The notes under the pieces are model-generated. The model saw only the letters and a list, made by a program, of their open reading frames with translations, was not told the DNA's origin and searched no databases. 64,000 nucleotides of DNA from an uncultured Desulfovibrio sp. (GTDB lineage Bacteria > Desulfobacterota > Desulfovibrionia > Desulfovibrionales > Desulfovibrionaceae). The position numbers and the translations under genes are program-made. Each line of letters begins with the position of its first letter. Position 1 is the stretch's first letter. The stretch spans positions 62,001 through 126,000 of the forward strand of contig CAJXRQ010000005.1 in NCBI GenBank assembly GCA_913060505.1, written 5' to 3'. Shown here piece after piece: positions 33,933-42,878 of this stretch.

Positions 33933-35147
33933 ATGTCCGTAATTACAGTATTCAACGGTCTATTCTCCGAAGCTGGCCCCGTGGTCAAGCGTGTGCTCGA
34001 CGCCACGGAACACCGCCTCGTCACGGATCAGGATATCGTAGCCGACGCTGCCAAGCTCTCCGGCATGGCCGAATCGGCAATTGCCCGTGCCTTTTCTTCA
34101 AACTCGTCCGTATTCAACAAATTCAGTCACGAAAAGGAGCGGGCCATTGCATGGTTGCGTTTGGCCACGGCCCATAAGCTTGAGAACGCCGACAACCTGC
34201 TCATTTCAGGCTTTGTTTCGCAACTCGCAGATAAAAACATCAGTCACATATTGCGTGTATGCCTTATCTCCGACATGCAGGGCCGCCTCTCCGTGGCCGA
34301 AAAGGAAGAAGGCTACGCCGAGAAGCATGCACACCGGCTGATCCGCAAGGATGACGAAGACCGCGCAGCATGGGTCAAAACCGTGGCCGGCGTTGAGGAT
34401 CCCTGGGCAGAGAGCCTGTACGACATGGTGCTGCCCGTGGCAGTCACTGGCGTGGAGCGAAGCGCCGACCTGATTGTTGAGCAACTCGATAACAAGGCGC
34501 TGACCATAACTGATGCCAGCCGCCAGGCTGTGCGGGACTTCCTGCTGGCTGCCACAGTGGAAACGCTTCTTGCAGCAGAAGGCCACAACGTGAGCGCCCA
34601 AGCCCACAAGGGCAAGGTTACCTTGACGATCAACAAGCATGTGCTCATGCTGGAGCGTTTGGAACGGGAGCTCAAGGAAATCGTTTCCGGTGTGGACGGC
34701 GTGAACGAAGTGGCTACGCAGGTAGGCAAGGAGTTCCACCAGACGGACATTTACCGCAAGGTTGATTTCGCCCTGCCGTCCAAAGTGCTGCTGGTTGATG
34801 ACGAACGCGAATTCGTACAGACGCTCTCAGAAAGACTTCTCCTGCGTGACATGGGGTCCGCCGTGGTCTATGATGGCGAGTCCGCCCTGAATCTCATGGA
34901 AGACGACGAGCCGGAAGTCATGATCCTGGACCTCAAAATGCCTGGCATCGACGGCATCGAGGTACTCAGGCGAGTCAAACACTCCCGGCCCGAAATCGAA
35001 GTCATCATCCTCACAGGGCATGGATCGGAAAAAGACCGCGAGATATGCATGGACCTTGGCGCGTTTGCCTACCTTCACAAGCCGGTGGATATCGACGTGC
35101 TCAGCGACACGCTGAAAAAGGCCAACGAAAAAATACGCAACGGTTAA
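33933..35147 (+). CDS. Cytidylate kinase-like domain fused to a receiver domain
   Basis: A 404-residue signalling protein. Residues 1-180 resemble the cytidylate kinase-like family (V-I-T-V-F-N-G-L-F-S-E-A-G at the start, then the D-Q-D-I-V region), but the Gly-Lys of a true P-loop is missing. Residues 185-275 contain a short segment like a BON domain (V-T-L-T-I-N...G-V-D-G-V-N-E-V). Residues 285-400 are a receiver: V-D-D-E, phospho-accepting Asp in I-L-D-L-K-M-P-G, T in I-L-T-G-H-G and K in L-H-K-P-V-D. AAGGAG suits the second ATG (33933) best. No output domain follows. It lies 24 bp after sulP. Confidence 0.8.
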   Translation: MSVITVFNGLFSEAGPVVKRVLDATEHRLVTDQDIVADAAKLSGMAESAIARAFSSNSSVFNKFSHEKERAIAWLRLATAHKLENADNLLISGFVSQLADKNISHILRVCLISDMQGRLSVAEKEEGYAEKHAHRLIRKDDEDRAAWVKTVAGVEDPWAESLYDMVLPVAVTGVERSADLIVEQLDNKALTITDASRQAVRDFLLAATVETLLAAEGHNVSAQAHKGKVTLTINKHVLMLERLERELKEIVSGVDGVNEVATQVGKEFHQTDIYRKVDFALPSKVLLVDDEREFVQTLSERLLLRDMGSAVVYDGESALNLMEDDEPEVMILDLKMPGIDGIEVLRRVKHSRPEIEVIILTGHGSEKDREICMDLGAFAYLHKPVDIDVLSDTLKKANEKIRNG

Positions 35148-35168
35148 CAACAGGAGACGGGTGGCGCA

Positions 35169-36908
35169 ATGTCCTTTCTGAAGCGGTTCAAACCGGACTT
35201 CTGGGATACGAATCCGGAAGCCGGACCGCACAAGAGCCTGTTCAATTACAGGCGAACCTGGAGGCAGGCCATAGCCTTGCTGACAGTGGTCGCTCTTGTG
35301 CCGCTTCTGATAATGACCTTTCTGGACTACAACGTCACCCGCCGCTCCCTGGAATCAGAAAATATTCTTCGCCTGACGCGAGTCACGTCCAACACGCGTC
35401 GCTCGGTGGCCTATTTTCTGGATGAACGCAAAAGCGCTCTCCAGTTCATCGTCCAGCGCGAAACCGTGAAGAATCTGCATGACACCACACGGCTCGGAAA
35501 CATACTTCGCGGACTCAAAAACAGTTTTGGCGGGTTTGTCGACATCGGGCTGATAGAAGGCAGTGGCAGGCAGGTCGCGTATGTCGGCCCCTATGAACTG
35601 CAGGGACGCGACTACGGAGACCAACACTGGTTCAGCCGTACGTTGGAAAAGGGATCATACATCAGCAATGTCTTCCGGGGCTACCGGGACGAGCCGCATC
35701 TCATCGTAGCCGTACGCTGCCCCGGGAACGGCCCGGACGGTCCATTTGTATTGCGGGCCACGCTGGATACTGCCCGGTTCAACTCGCTGCTGGCCTCACT
35801 TGACCTCGATCCGGGCGACGACGTGTTCATAACCAGCCATTCGGGCACGATCCAGACCCCGACGCGCTGGCACGGAACTGTACTTTCGGACCTTGGACTG
35901 CCTGTCCCGGAATACTCGGCCAAAACCACCGTGCTGGAAGCCGGAGAAAAGGACGGAACCGACGTGTTGGTGGGCTACGCCTTCATCACGGACACGCCGT
36001 TCGTACTCATGATCGTCAAGGTTACTGCGGAAGTCATGCAACCATGGGAAACCATCCGCATGGAACTGCTCTGGTTGCTGCTGGTCAGCATTGTGGTCAT
36101 ATTGCTGGTCATCGTGGGGGTGGCAACCCGCATGGTTTCCAAAATTTTCATTGCCGACCAGACACGGGCCAAGACCCTGCACCACATGGAGCATACCAAC
36201 CGCATGGCCTCCATCGGCAGGCTTGCCGCAGGCGTTGCTCATGAGATCAACAACCCGCTGGCCATCATCAACGAAAAAGCCGGGCTGATAAAAGACATCT
36301 TCACTTTCGGCAAAGAATATGACAAAGACGATCGTCTGGTTCGCAACGTGGACTCCATACTGAAGTCGGTAAACCGATGCGGCACCATCACGAAGCGGCT
36401 GTTGAGCTTTGCCCGCCACATAGACGTGGCCATGGAGCAAATAGAGTTCAAAGAGCTGGCCTCCGAAGTTATCGGATTCCTGAACAAGGAGGCCGAATAC
36501 CGCAGCATATCCATTATCATGGACATCCCCGACGACTTGCCGGAATTCACCTCGGACAGGGGCAAGCTGCAACAGATTTTCCTGAATCTGATCAACAACG
36601 CTTTTCAGGCCATGAACGACGGCGGCGCTCTGACGATCACGGCCCTTCGCAGCGGTCCGAACGAATTGCAATTTTCAGTTGGCGACGATGGTTGCGGCAT
36701 CCCCGAAGAGGACTGCAAGCGCATTTTCGAGCCGTTCTTCTCCACCAAGAAGAAACGTGGCGGCACAGGCCTTGGCCTGTCCATCACCTACGGTCTGGTG
36801 CAGGAGCTGGGCGGCGACATGGCCGTTGCGAGTGAAGTGGGCAAGGGGACGGTTTTCACCATCACCCTGCCTGTGACACCAACTATCAACAAGGCTGAAC
36901 AGGCATGA
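35169..36908 (+). CDS. Membrane sensor histidine kinase
   Basis: A 579-residue kinase. One membrane segment at about 34-52, a periplasmic Cache-type sensor domain (to about 295), and a second membrane segment (L-L-W-L-L-L-V-S-I-V-V-I-L-L-V-I-V-G). HisKA has the H box G-V-A-H-E-I-N-N-P-L; the ATPase domain shows N-L-I-N-N-A, D-D-G-C-G-I and G-G-T-G-L-G-L-S. All catalytic residues are present. It is encoded between two receiver genes and overlaps the next by 4 bp. The ligand is unknown. Confidence 0.92.
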   Translation: MSFLKRFKPDFWDTNPEAGPHKSLFNYRRTWRQAIALLTVVALVPLLIMTFLDYNVTRRSLESENILRLTRVTSNTRRSVAYFLDERKSALQFIVQRETVKNLHDTTRLGNILRGLKNSFGGFVDIGLIEGSGRQVAYVGPYELQGRDYGDQHWFSRTLEKGSYISNVFRGYRDEPHLIVAVRCPGNGPDGPFVLRATLDTARFNSLLASLDLDPGDDVFITSHSGTIQTPTRWHGTVLSDLGLPVPEYSAKTTVLEAGEKDGTDVLVGYAFITDTPFVLMIVKVTAEVMQPWETIRMELLWLLLVSIVVILLVIVGVATRMVSKIFIADQTRAKTLHHMEHTNRMASIGRLAAGVAHEINNPLAIINEKAGLIKDIFTFGKEYDKDDRLVRNVDSILKSVNRCGTITKRLLSFARHIDVAMEQIEFKELASEVIGFLNKEAEYRSISIIMDIPDDLPEFTSDRGKLQQIFLNLINNAFQAMNDGGALTITALRSGPNELQFSVGDDGCGIPEEDCKRIFEPFFSTKKKRGGTGLGLSITYGLVQELGGDMAVASEVGKGTVFTITLPVTPTINKAEQA

Positions 36909-37258
36909 CAATATTGCTGGTTGACGATGAACAGGAACTGGTTTCCGCCATGGCCGAACGGCTGGACATGCGCGGCATACACGCGGAGTTTGCCTGTTGC
37001 GGCACGGACGCCATCAGAATGGCGCAGAAAAAATGCTATGATGTAGCCGTGCTGGACATGAAAATGCCCCGCATGAGCGGCCTGGAACTACGCCGGGAAC
37101 TTTCGGCCCTGTGTCCGGACATGCGTTTCATATTTCTTTCCGGCCACGGGTCCGAAGAGGACTTCAAGGCCGGTTCGGCAGAAGCGGCAAGCTACCTGAT
37201 CAAACCCGTGGATATTGAAGACCTCATGGAAACCATACGCACGGTCATGGAGCAATAG
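36905..37258 (+). CDS. Single-domain response regulator
   Basis: A 117-residue receiver with no output domain: L-V-D-D-E-Q, phospho-Asp in V-L-D-M-K-M-P, S in F-L-S-G-H-G, K in L-I-K-P-V-D. ATGA overlaps the kinase stop. It probably moves phosphate between kinase and other receivers or proteins. Confidence 0.9.
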   Translation: MTILLVDDEQELVSAMAERLDMRGIHAEFACCGTDAIRMAQKKCYDVAVLDMKMPRMSGLELRRELSALCPDMRFIFLSGHGSEEDFKAGSAEAASYLIKPVDIEDLMETIRTVMEQ

Positions 37259-37259
37259 C

Positions 37260-37895
37260 ATGAGCGATACATCCCAGCGAGACGACCTCAAGTTCTTCGG
37301 CCAGGTAAGTGCAACCATCTCGCACGACCTCAAAAACGTGCTTGCAGTCATCAATGAAGGCGCAGGCCTGCTGGATGACCTGTGCATGCTGGCGGGCAAA
37401 GGTCGTCCCATAGAACCGGAGCGGCTGGCCTCTGTTGCCAAGTCCATCCTGGGGCAAGTGCGGCGCGGGGATGCCATTATCAAAAACATGAACACCTTTG
37501 CCCATAGCGTGGACGAGGATGTTCGCTCCATGGATATGGGCGAGATGCTGACGCTCATGGGCGAGTTGTGCAGCCGCCCCGTCAAGGCTGCGGGAGCCTC
37601 GCTGGAGGTCACTCCCTGCGAATGCCACTTGCGCGCCGACCCATATGGGGTTGAGCGTGTTTTGCACGGCATGATCCTCTGCGCGCTCAAAAATGCACAG
37701 CAGGGAACTGCTTTGACACTTTCCGCCACAATGGAAGCCGAAGGATTGCGGATCCTGCTTGCAGGTTTGCCCCAGGAACCGCATCCGGAAGAACAACTAC
37801 ACGAAACAGCCCGGGCTCTCGGTGCGCAATTCCACGTACGCAACCGATCATTGGAGTTGACCCTCCCGACTCAGCCACCGGAAACGGGCAATTAA
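37260..37895 (+). CDS. Degenerate histidine kinase / phosphotransfer protein
   Basis: A 211-residue soluble protein. The first helix keeps a kinase-like H box (T-I-S-H-D-L-K-N-V-L-A-V-I-N). The C-terminal half has the rough outline of an ATPase domain, but the Asn and Gly boxes (D-x-G-x-G, G-T-G-L-G-L) are missing. It may thus be a phosphotransfer dimer that works between the receivers encoded on both sides, rather than a kinase. The ATG at 37260 has GGAG 7 bases upstream and lies one base after the previous stop. Confidence 0.75.
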   Translation: MSDTSQRDDLKFFGQVSATISHDLKNVLAVINEGAGLLDDLCMLAGKGRPIEPERLASVAKSILGQVRRGDAIIKNMNTFAHSVDEDVRSMDMGEMLTLMGELCSRPVKAAGASLEVTPCECHLRADPYGVERVLHGMILCALKNAQQGTALTLSATMEAEGLRILLAGLPQEPHPEEQLHETARALGAQFHVRNRSLELTLPTQPPETGN

Positions 37896-37935
37896 TACAC
37901 TTCATTCAATGAATGCCATATAAGGAGACCCCCAG

Positions 37936-38364
37936 ATGGCTGAAAAAGTACTGCTCATCGACGACGAGACTGAATTTCTGCAAAACCTTTCCGACCGCAT
38001 GACCATTCGCGGCATGGAAGTTACCACGGCACAGGACGGCAATGCTGCGCTGAACGCCGTAAACAACGATTCGTTCGACGCCGTTGTCCTGGACTTGCAA
38101 ATGCCGGGCATGGACGGCATTGAGGTACTCAAGCGCATCAAAACCGAGCGGCCCAACATGCAAATCATTCTGCTCACAGGGCATGCATCGCTGGAAAAAG
38201 GCGTGGAAGCAATGCGCCTTGGCGCCATGGACTTCATGGAAAAGCCGGCGGACATCAACTCCCTGGCAGAAAAAATCCATAAGGCCCAAGCCAGAAAAAT
38301 GCTGCTTGTAGAGCGTGAGACGGAAGCCAAGATGAAAGAAATCATCGGCAGCCGAGGCTGGTAA
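37936..38364 (+). CDS. Single-domain response regulator
   Basis: A 142-residue receiver: I-D-D-E-T, phospho-Asp in V-L-D-L-Q-M-P-G-M-D, T in L-L-T-G-H-A, K in M-E-K-P-A-D. A 25-residue charged helical tail follows. AAGGAG precedes the ATG. It ends the operon before a terminator. Its D-Q-M-P and T-G-H blocks are very similar to those of the 33933-35147 receiver, so they may be duplicates. Confidence 0.9.
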   Translation: MAEKVLLIDDETEFLQNLSDRMTIRGMEVTTAQDGNAALNAVNNDSFDAVVLDLQMPGMDGIEVLKRIKTERPNMQIILLTGHASLEKGVEAMRLGAMDFMEKPADINSLAEKIHKAQARKMLLVERETEAKMKEIIGSRGW

Positions 38365-38413
38365 AAACCGGCCTCATCACGTCCTGACATACGAATTTTA
38401 CGGGACGGGAAAA

Positions 38414-38448
38414 GGGCTTCAGGCTTTTTGCCTGGAGTCCTTTTCTTT
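38414..38448 (+). terminator. Terminator of the sulP signalling operon
   Basis: GGGCTTCAGGC / GCCTGGAGTCC pairs over 11 bp with two G-U pairs, loop TTTTT, followed by TTTTCTTTT. Confidence 0.85.
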
Positions 38449-38607
38449 TGGCAAAAACAAGACGCTGCTCAGTAAATCCTAATCACACCATGAGCTGAGA
38501 GCAACAACGTTGACAGCACGAAGAAAAAAACAACTATCATTCCAAAATACTTTATCTTGTTGCGGTCTTGATAGCCAAGGATACGTCCTGAGAACCGGAG
38601 AATGACC

Positions 38608-39128
38608 ATGAAAAAAATATCCGTTATCGTGCCCAGCTACAACCACGCCCAGTACATTGAAGCGTGTTTGGACTCCATTCTCTTTCGGGACCACGACAAC
38701 ATTGAACTCATCATCGTGAACGATTGTTCTGCGGACGAGTCCCGTCAAGTCATCACAGACTAACTTCACAGGGTAAAAAACGACACGGCCTCCTATGCCG
38801 CGCATTACAATGAGAAAACCCATACGGTAGAACGAGCGGAACACCCACGTTCCCCACAAAAGGGCCGCACTGTCAAAGCGCTTTTCAATGAAGAAAAATG
38901 GGATCCACGTGGACGTACAATCGAGGCTTCCAGGAAGCCACGGGGAAATTCTACGTCTTCGTGGTCTGGGATGACATCTGCACATCCCCAAAACCGTCTA
39001 CAGGGTTCGTTCCCACCACAACCGGGAGGTGGGACTGCACGACCCGAGAGCCCTTTAATGGTTTGTTGGAATACTCTACGCAGCTGGCGATGAAGGCCCG
39101 GAAATGGCTTGATAATAAGATCTTCTAG
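38608..39128 (+). pseudogene. Broken family 2 glycosyltransferase gene
   Basis: The frame from the ATG at 38608 (GGAG before it) starts as a GT2 enzyme (I-S-V-I-V-P-S-Y-N-H-A, I-V-N-D-C-S-A-D) but hits TAA at 38761. Past the stop the same frame continues with S-Y-A-A-H-Y-N-E-K-T-H-T-V-E-R, which matches the insert of the island glycosyltransferase. Near 38895 the homology moves to another frame (Y-N-R-G-F-Q-E-A-T-G-K, V-V-W-D-D-I). Then about 100 residues are missing before a matching C-terminus (L-A-M-K-A-R-K-W-L-D). A stop, a frameshift and a deletion make it clearly dead. Confidence 0.85.
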
Positions 39129-39291
39129 GTCAGCTTTCCCAGGAGATTCTCTACGTCCAACAACTCAAATTCATTAGCTGGCGAATGTTGATTCATTTTT
39201 GCCAAGCTGTTTTCAGGGTAAACACTTCTCATAAAATACTCTCTCAAACCGAAAGAAATAAAAAGGGTTCATCCGGCTAAAGGGCATACTC

Positions 39292-39326
39292 AAAAAAGCC
39301 CGGCCCCCAGAGAAGGGAGACCGGGC
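39292..39326 (-). terminator. Terminator of the peroxiredoxin gene
   Basis: Minus strand: GCCCGG / CCGGGC stem extended by G/C-rich pairs (39326-39298), then TTTTTT. 27 bp past the peroxiredoxin stop. Confidence 0.85.
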
Positions 39327-39352
39327 CTGAAGGCTCTTCAGCAATCAGTCAG

Positions 39353-39994
39353 TTAGATGTCCTTGTGGCAGAACCACCAATCGTAACCTTCGAACTCATC
39401 CATCCGTTTCTTGGCGGATTCCACGTCCTGTGCGGGCGGAATAATCACCCTGTCTTTAATCAATTCGTTCTCGGGCCACCCGGCCGGAATGGCAACACCG
39501 TGTGCGTCTGAAGTTTGCATTCCTTTTACCGCACGCAGAATTTCATCCATATTGCGGCCCAGTTCCTGCGGATAGTAAAAGATAATGCGCACGGTGCCTT
39601 TGTCGTCCACAATGAACACGGCCCGCACCGTATTGGTTCCCTTGCCCGGATGAATCATGCCCAGAGTCTTGGCCACGTTGCCCATGTCGTCAGCAATGAC
39701 CGGGAACTCAATTTCAACGCCAAGCTTTTCATTGATCCACTCCATCCACTTGATATGTGAAAACACCTGATCAATGGACAGGCCAACCAGCTCGCAATTC
39801 AGGGCGCGAAATTCCTCATACCGTTTCTGAAAGGCCACGAACTCCGTGGTGCACACAGGAGTGTAATCCGCCGGATGGGAGAAAAGCACAAACCACTTGC
39901 CTTTCATATCGTCCGGCAAGGTCATCTGTCCTTTGGTCGTGGTTACAGTAATAGACGGTAATTTGTCTCCAATGAGAGGGAATGAATTTTCCAT
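39353..39994 (-). CDS. Peroxiredoxin, Prx6-type
   Basis: Thiol peroxidase of 213 residues that reduces hydrogen peroxide and alkyl hydroperoxides. The peroxidatic Cys is C48 in [13 protein letters not shown]. The long C-terminal arm ends in W-W-F-C-H-K-D, typical of the archaeal/anaerobe Prx6 group, where the late Cys acts in resolution. AAGGAG 7 bases before the ATG at 39994 sets the start; a longer frame adds 25 unlikely residues. It is monocistronic. Confidence 0.95.
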   Translation of the reverse strand: MENSFPLIGDKLPSITVTTTKGQMTLPDDMKGKWFVLFSHPADYTPVCTTEFVAFQKRYEEFRALNCELVGLSIDQVFSHIKWMEWINEKLGVEIEFPVIADDMGNVAKTLGMIHPGKGTNTVRAVFIVDDKGTVRIIFYYPQELGRNMDEILRAVKGMQTSDAHGVAIPAGWPENELIKDRVIIPPAQDVESAKKRMDEFEGYDWWFCHKDI

Positions 39995-40127
39995 ATGAAT
40001 TCTCCTTTCTGTCTGGAGCGAAGCATCCGGCATCAACCGGTAACGGGTTTCAAACTGAGATTGTTCCATACCACGAAGGGGAATTTAATAGCAAGAAGAC
40101 AACAAAGGAATTACGCTACAACTTTGC

Positions 40128-40163
40128 AAAAATAGGATGCAGGTTAAAATAAAACCCGCATCC
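40128..40163 (-). terminator. Terminator of the FmdE-like gene
   Basis: Minus strand: GGATGCGGGT / ACCTGCATCC (10 bp, one G-U), 9-base loop, then TATTTTTG. Confidence 0.8.
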
Positions 40164-40174
40164 CATTATTACGG

Positions 40175-41290
40175 CTACATTTTTTGCAACAATCCTATCA
40201 AATCTACTCCGGGCTGAAGAAGAGTTTTTGGTGTCTTCCCGGAAGCAAGCGTAAAATCCTTAAGTGGCTGGACCAGAGACTCGGCCCTTTCCATATTCTC
40301 CAAAAACCAGATGTCGGCATGCAGCTTGTCGAGCACGGAGTTTCCAAAACTCTTGGTGCCATACGCCTTCTTGGCCTGAGCGAAATCAAATCCCAACATA
40401 TGTCCATGCCAAGGTTGTCCCTTTTGTTGCGTAAAGATCACCGTACAAACTTTATTCAAGGGTTCCGGCCATGCTGCTTGCTGCTTTTTAGTAGGATATA
40501 ACACTCCATACGCGCGCTTGCCCGGCGTTGCATTGAGCAGCGACGTCAGGGCGTCCTCCTTGCACCAGGGGGTGAGGCTGAGAACAAAACAATTGGTATT
40601 CGGAGATTGCAGTAACCTATGACGTATATAGTTGGCCATGACGATGCCGGAAGTAACGCCCGGACAAAAATGGTCATGCACTTGAACGGCTTTCAGAATA
40701 TCACTGCCACAATTGCGCGCCGCTGCATTGACCGTCGTCACAATACGAAAAGCATTCCTGCCGAAAAGCCCCTTTTTCAACGCTGCTGAAAATTCATCCG
40801 GATGCGCGAAAAGGTATTTTGCATCGATTCTGGCCACCTGTGATACCACGGTATTTTTCACTTCGGTTTCCACGCCACCCAAAACTTTGGCAACGACATC
40901 CGTTTTGTACTCAAGATACGCGCACTGGCCGGTCTTGCGCACAAAAAAGGCAAACCACAGCGGCTGGTCAAAACGGCTTTGCAACGTCAAAAGCGTTGAG
41001 GAGCCGACAGTGGCACCAGTTGCATCAGAAATTCCATCCAAACAGCCCTTGGTCGAATGTTCGCCCGGCATGGCATAGCCGGCGTTGGTCACAACGATAA
41101 CTCCCGACGCAGGCCATTCGACATTCAGCATCCTCCGGGCCTGATCGCTTGCCGAATGCCCCAGCGAGACAGCATCTTCATAGTCGGCCGTTGCAGCAAA
41201 AGCCGGAACAAAAAGGCAAATGGAAAGCACCAACCCCATCAGACCTGTTCCGGCACCATCCATGAAAAAACGATTATTCTTTTTCCCCAC
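40175..41290 (-). CDS. Exported FmdE-family protein
   Basis: A 371-residue protein with an FmdE-type domain. H-D-H-F-C-P-G-V-T-S-G (near residue 205) is the FmdE metal-site motif (H-x-H-x-C-P-G), known from the operon for formylmethanofuran dehydrogenase. Unlike that protein it has a signal peptide (G-L-M-G-L-V-L-S-I-C-L-F-V-P-A-F-A), so it works outside the cytoplasm. There is an extra N-terminal region of about 150 residues with cysteines (K-G-C-L-D, G-Q-C-A-Y). The start is GTG with GGAGG 7 bases before it. Function in sulfate reducers unknown; it may bind a metal or pterin. Confidence 0.8.
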   Translation of the reverse strand: MGKKNNRFFMDGAGTGLMGLVLSICLFVPAFAATADYEDAVSLGHSASDQARRMLNVEWPASGVIVVTNAGYAMPGEHSTKGCLDGISDATGATVGSSTLLTLQSRFDQPLWFAFFVRKTGQCAYLEYKTDVVAKVLGGVETEVKNTVVSQVARIDAKYLFAHPDEFSAALKKGLFGRNAFRIVTTVNAAARNCGSDILKAVQVHDHFCPGVTSGIVMANYIRHRLLQSPNTNCFVLSLTPWCKEDALTSLLNATPGKRAYGVLYPTKKQQAAWPEPLNKVCTVIFTQQKGQPWHGHMLGFDFAQAKKAYGTKSFGNSVLDKLHADIWFLENMERAESLVQPLKDFTLASGKTPKTLLQPGVDLIGLLQKM

Positions 41291-41699
41291 GAGACCACCT
41301 CCACATTTTCAGGCAACAGACACAGTTGGCACAGCGGTCAAAGAATCCATCTGTGCAACGACAAGCCATCGGCACAAAAAATATTTTATAACGCTTAAAA
41401 AGCGTACAGACCAAAGACAGCTTCAACAGCGCAAAATTCTATCAACAACTCCGAACAATCACATAACGCGGGACACCTTGAAACCAGGATGTCCCGCGTG
41501 TTGTTCCGGCCAACGGGGTGAGTTGCTTGCCTCGCACACGAAAGGTTCTGCATGGGGGGTGAACCGATTATGCGCCGAGACAAAACCAAATGCGGCAGAC
41601 ATGACATCAGCCGGAGCTTCACCTCGCCAGTAACATGAATATAAAATTCGTGTCAAAGGCTGTATTTTTATTTCTGCACATCGAAACTACAGCCTTTTG
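41291..41699. other. Intergenic region with one long hairpin
   Basis: About 410 bp between two minus-strand genes. A perfect 10-bp hairpin (ACGCGGGACA / TGTCCCGCGT, 41466-41499, 14-base loop) is present without a U-tract. No gene with a ribosome-binding site was seen; the rest is AT-rich. Confidence 0.45.
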
Positions 41700-42185
41700 T
41701 TAAATATACAGCACGGTAAATGTCCGGTGCAGCTTTCGGACACGTTCAAGTTCATGCAGTCCGACACCCACCGTCCGTTCAAGGCTGCGTACCAAATACT
41801 TGCGGCGGACATCCCGCCTCATCGAACGAACAATTTCGCCCCCGTTCGTCTCCAAAGAAATTTCAAACTTCATCAGCGTTTCCGGCTTGGCAAAATCCTG
41901 TCCCTCCGCAGGGGAAAGGTGAACATCGATTCCTTTGAACTCGGTGCAGGCCTGACGCGCGCATCGATTCAGTCGAATGAGTTCTTTCCGGGTGAGTTCA
42001 AGGTGTGAAACTTTGACGGGTCCGTCAAAAGAATACTCCGCAGCAAGCTTGACAGGCTTCAGTTCGCGCGGACCGCGACGCCCGGGATCGGCCATATAGC
42101 CAGTTCCCAATCCGCCGGCAACGGCAAAAAGGCAAAACAGCGCGGCCCACAATAGCCCCATCCAGACGCTTCCCTTGTCATTCAT
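41700..42185 (-). CDS. Small membrane-anchored protein of unknown function
   Basis: A 161-residue protein with one N-terminal membrane segment (W-M-G-L-L-W-A-A-L-F-C-L-F-A-V-A-G-G-L) and a mainly basic soluble domain, probably periplasmic. It has few Cys (C-A-R-Q-A-C) and no motif that I know. GAGGG 6 bases before the ATG at 42185 sets the start; TTG two codons earlier is in frame. It is divergent from the cytochrome c gene and shares its upstream region with the CsoR-type operators, so it might be under the same control. Confidence 0.65.
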   Translation of the reverse strand: MNDKGSVWMGLLWAALFCLFAVAGGLGTGYMADPGRRGPRELKPVKLAAEYSFDGPVKVSHLELTRKELIRLNRCARQACTEFKGIDVHLSPAEGQDFAKPETLMKFEISLETNGGEIVRSMRRDVRRKYLVRSLERTVGVGLHELERVRKLHRTFTVLYI

Positions 42186-42388
42186 CGTCAACCCTCATCC
42201 TGACTTTTTCGCCATACAGGGCACTCATCAGGCAAAAAAATAACAGTTCACCAATGGAAAATAATCTCACCGGTACTAAAAATAGTGTTCTCTTGAAAGC
42301 ATACAAATACCCTTTTGTGGATTTTCCCCCTTTCCATCAACTTTTTACCATAAAAGGAGACATTCTCCGGGCATTTTCTTTCACCCAC

Positions 42389-42440
42389 TTGACACATATA
42401 CCCCGCATGGGTATATTCTACCTATACCCTGCATGGGTAT
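42389..42440 (+). promoter_or_regulatory. Promoter overlapped by two CsoR/CstR-type operators
   Basis: TTGACA (42389-42394), 17-base spacer, TATATT (42412-42417). The spacer is filled by ATATACCC-N5-GGGTATAT (42396-42416, perfect 8-base arms). A second site, ATACCC-N5-GGGTAT (42424-42440 region), follows. C-runs flanked by ATA are the operator type of the CsoR/CstR repressor family, one member of which is encoded at 49549. Confidence 0.85.
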
Positions 42441-42471
42441 CTTAACTGAAAGCCGAATTCGGAGGAATCTT

Positions 42472-42795
42472 ATGAAACGCAAGGCGATCATTTTTACAGG
42501 CGCACTGTTGCTCACATTGGCTGCTGTGAGCATGGCCTTTGCCTTTGGCGGCGGCAACGGGCGAAAGGGCAAGTTTCTTTATAGGAAAAGCTGCCGCTCC
42601 TGCCATGGCAAAACAGCTTCCGACCTGAGTCCTGCCACCAAAACCCAGGCGGAATGGACCGCGCTGTTCAAGGATGTGTCCAAGCTCCCCTGTAACAAGG
42701 AATGGCAAGGGCTTCCAGACAAGGATTTGAACGACATTTTCACGTATCTGCATGATTATGCAAAGGATTCCCCGACTCCCGCCAAGTGCAGCTAG
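42472..42795 (+). CDS. Exported monohaem cytochrome c
   Basis: A 107-residue c-type cytochrome. Signal peptide (I-I-F-T-G-A-L-L-L-T-L-A-A-V-S-M-A-F-A), then the single haem site C41-R-S-C-H45; the axial Met is not obvious. GGAGG 6 bases before the ATG at 42472 supports this start. It is the first gene after the operator-controlled promoter and should carry electrons for the molybdoenzyme that follows. Confidence 0.9.
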   Translation: MKRKAIIFTGALLLTLAAVSMAFAFGGGNGRKGKFLYRKSCRSCHGKTASDLSPATKTQAEWTALFKDVSKLPCNKEWQGLPDKDLNDIFTYLHDYAKDSPTPAKCS

Positions 42796-42878
42796 CAGGC
42801 AGACGACGGGCCGTATCAGTCTTTGCGATGGATGCGGCCCAAATTGTCTGATCAATGTCGAATCCACAGGGAGGTATG

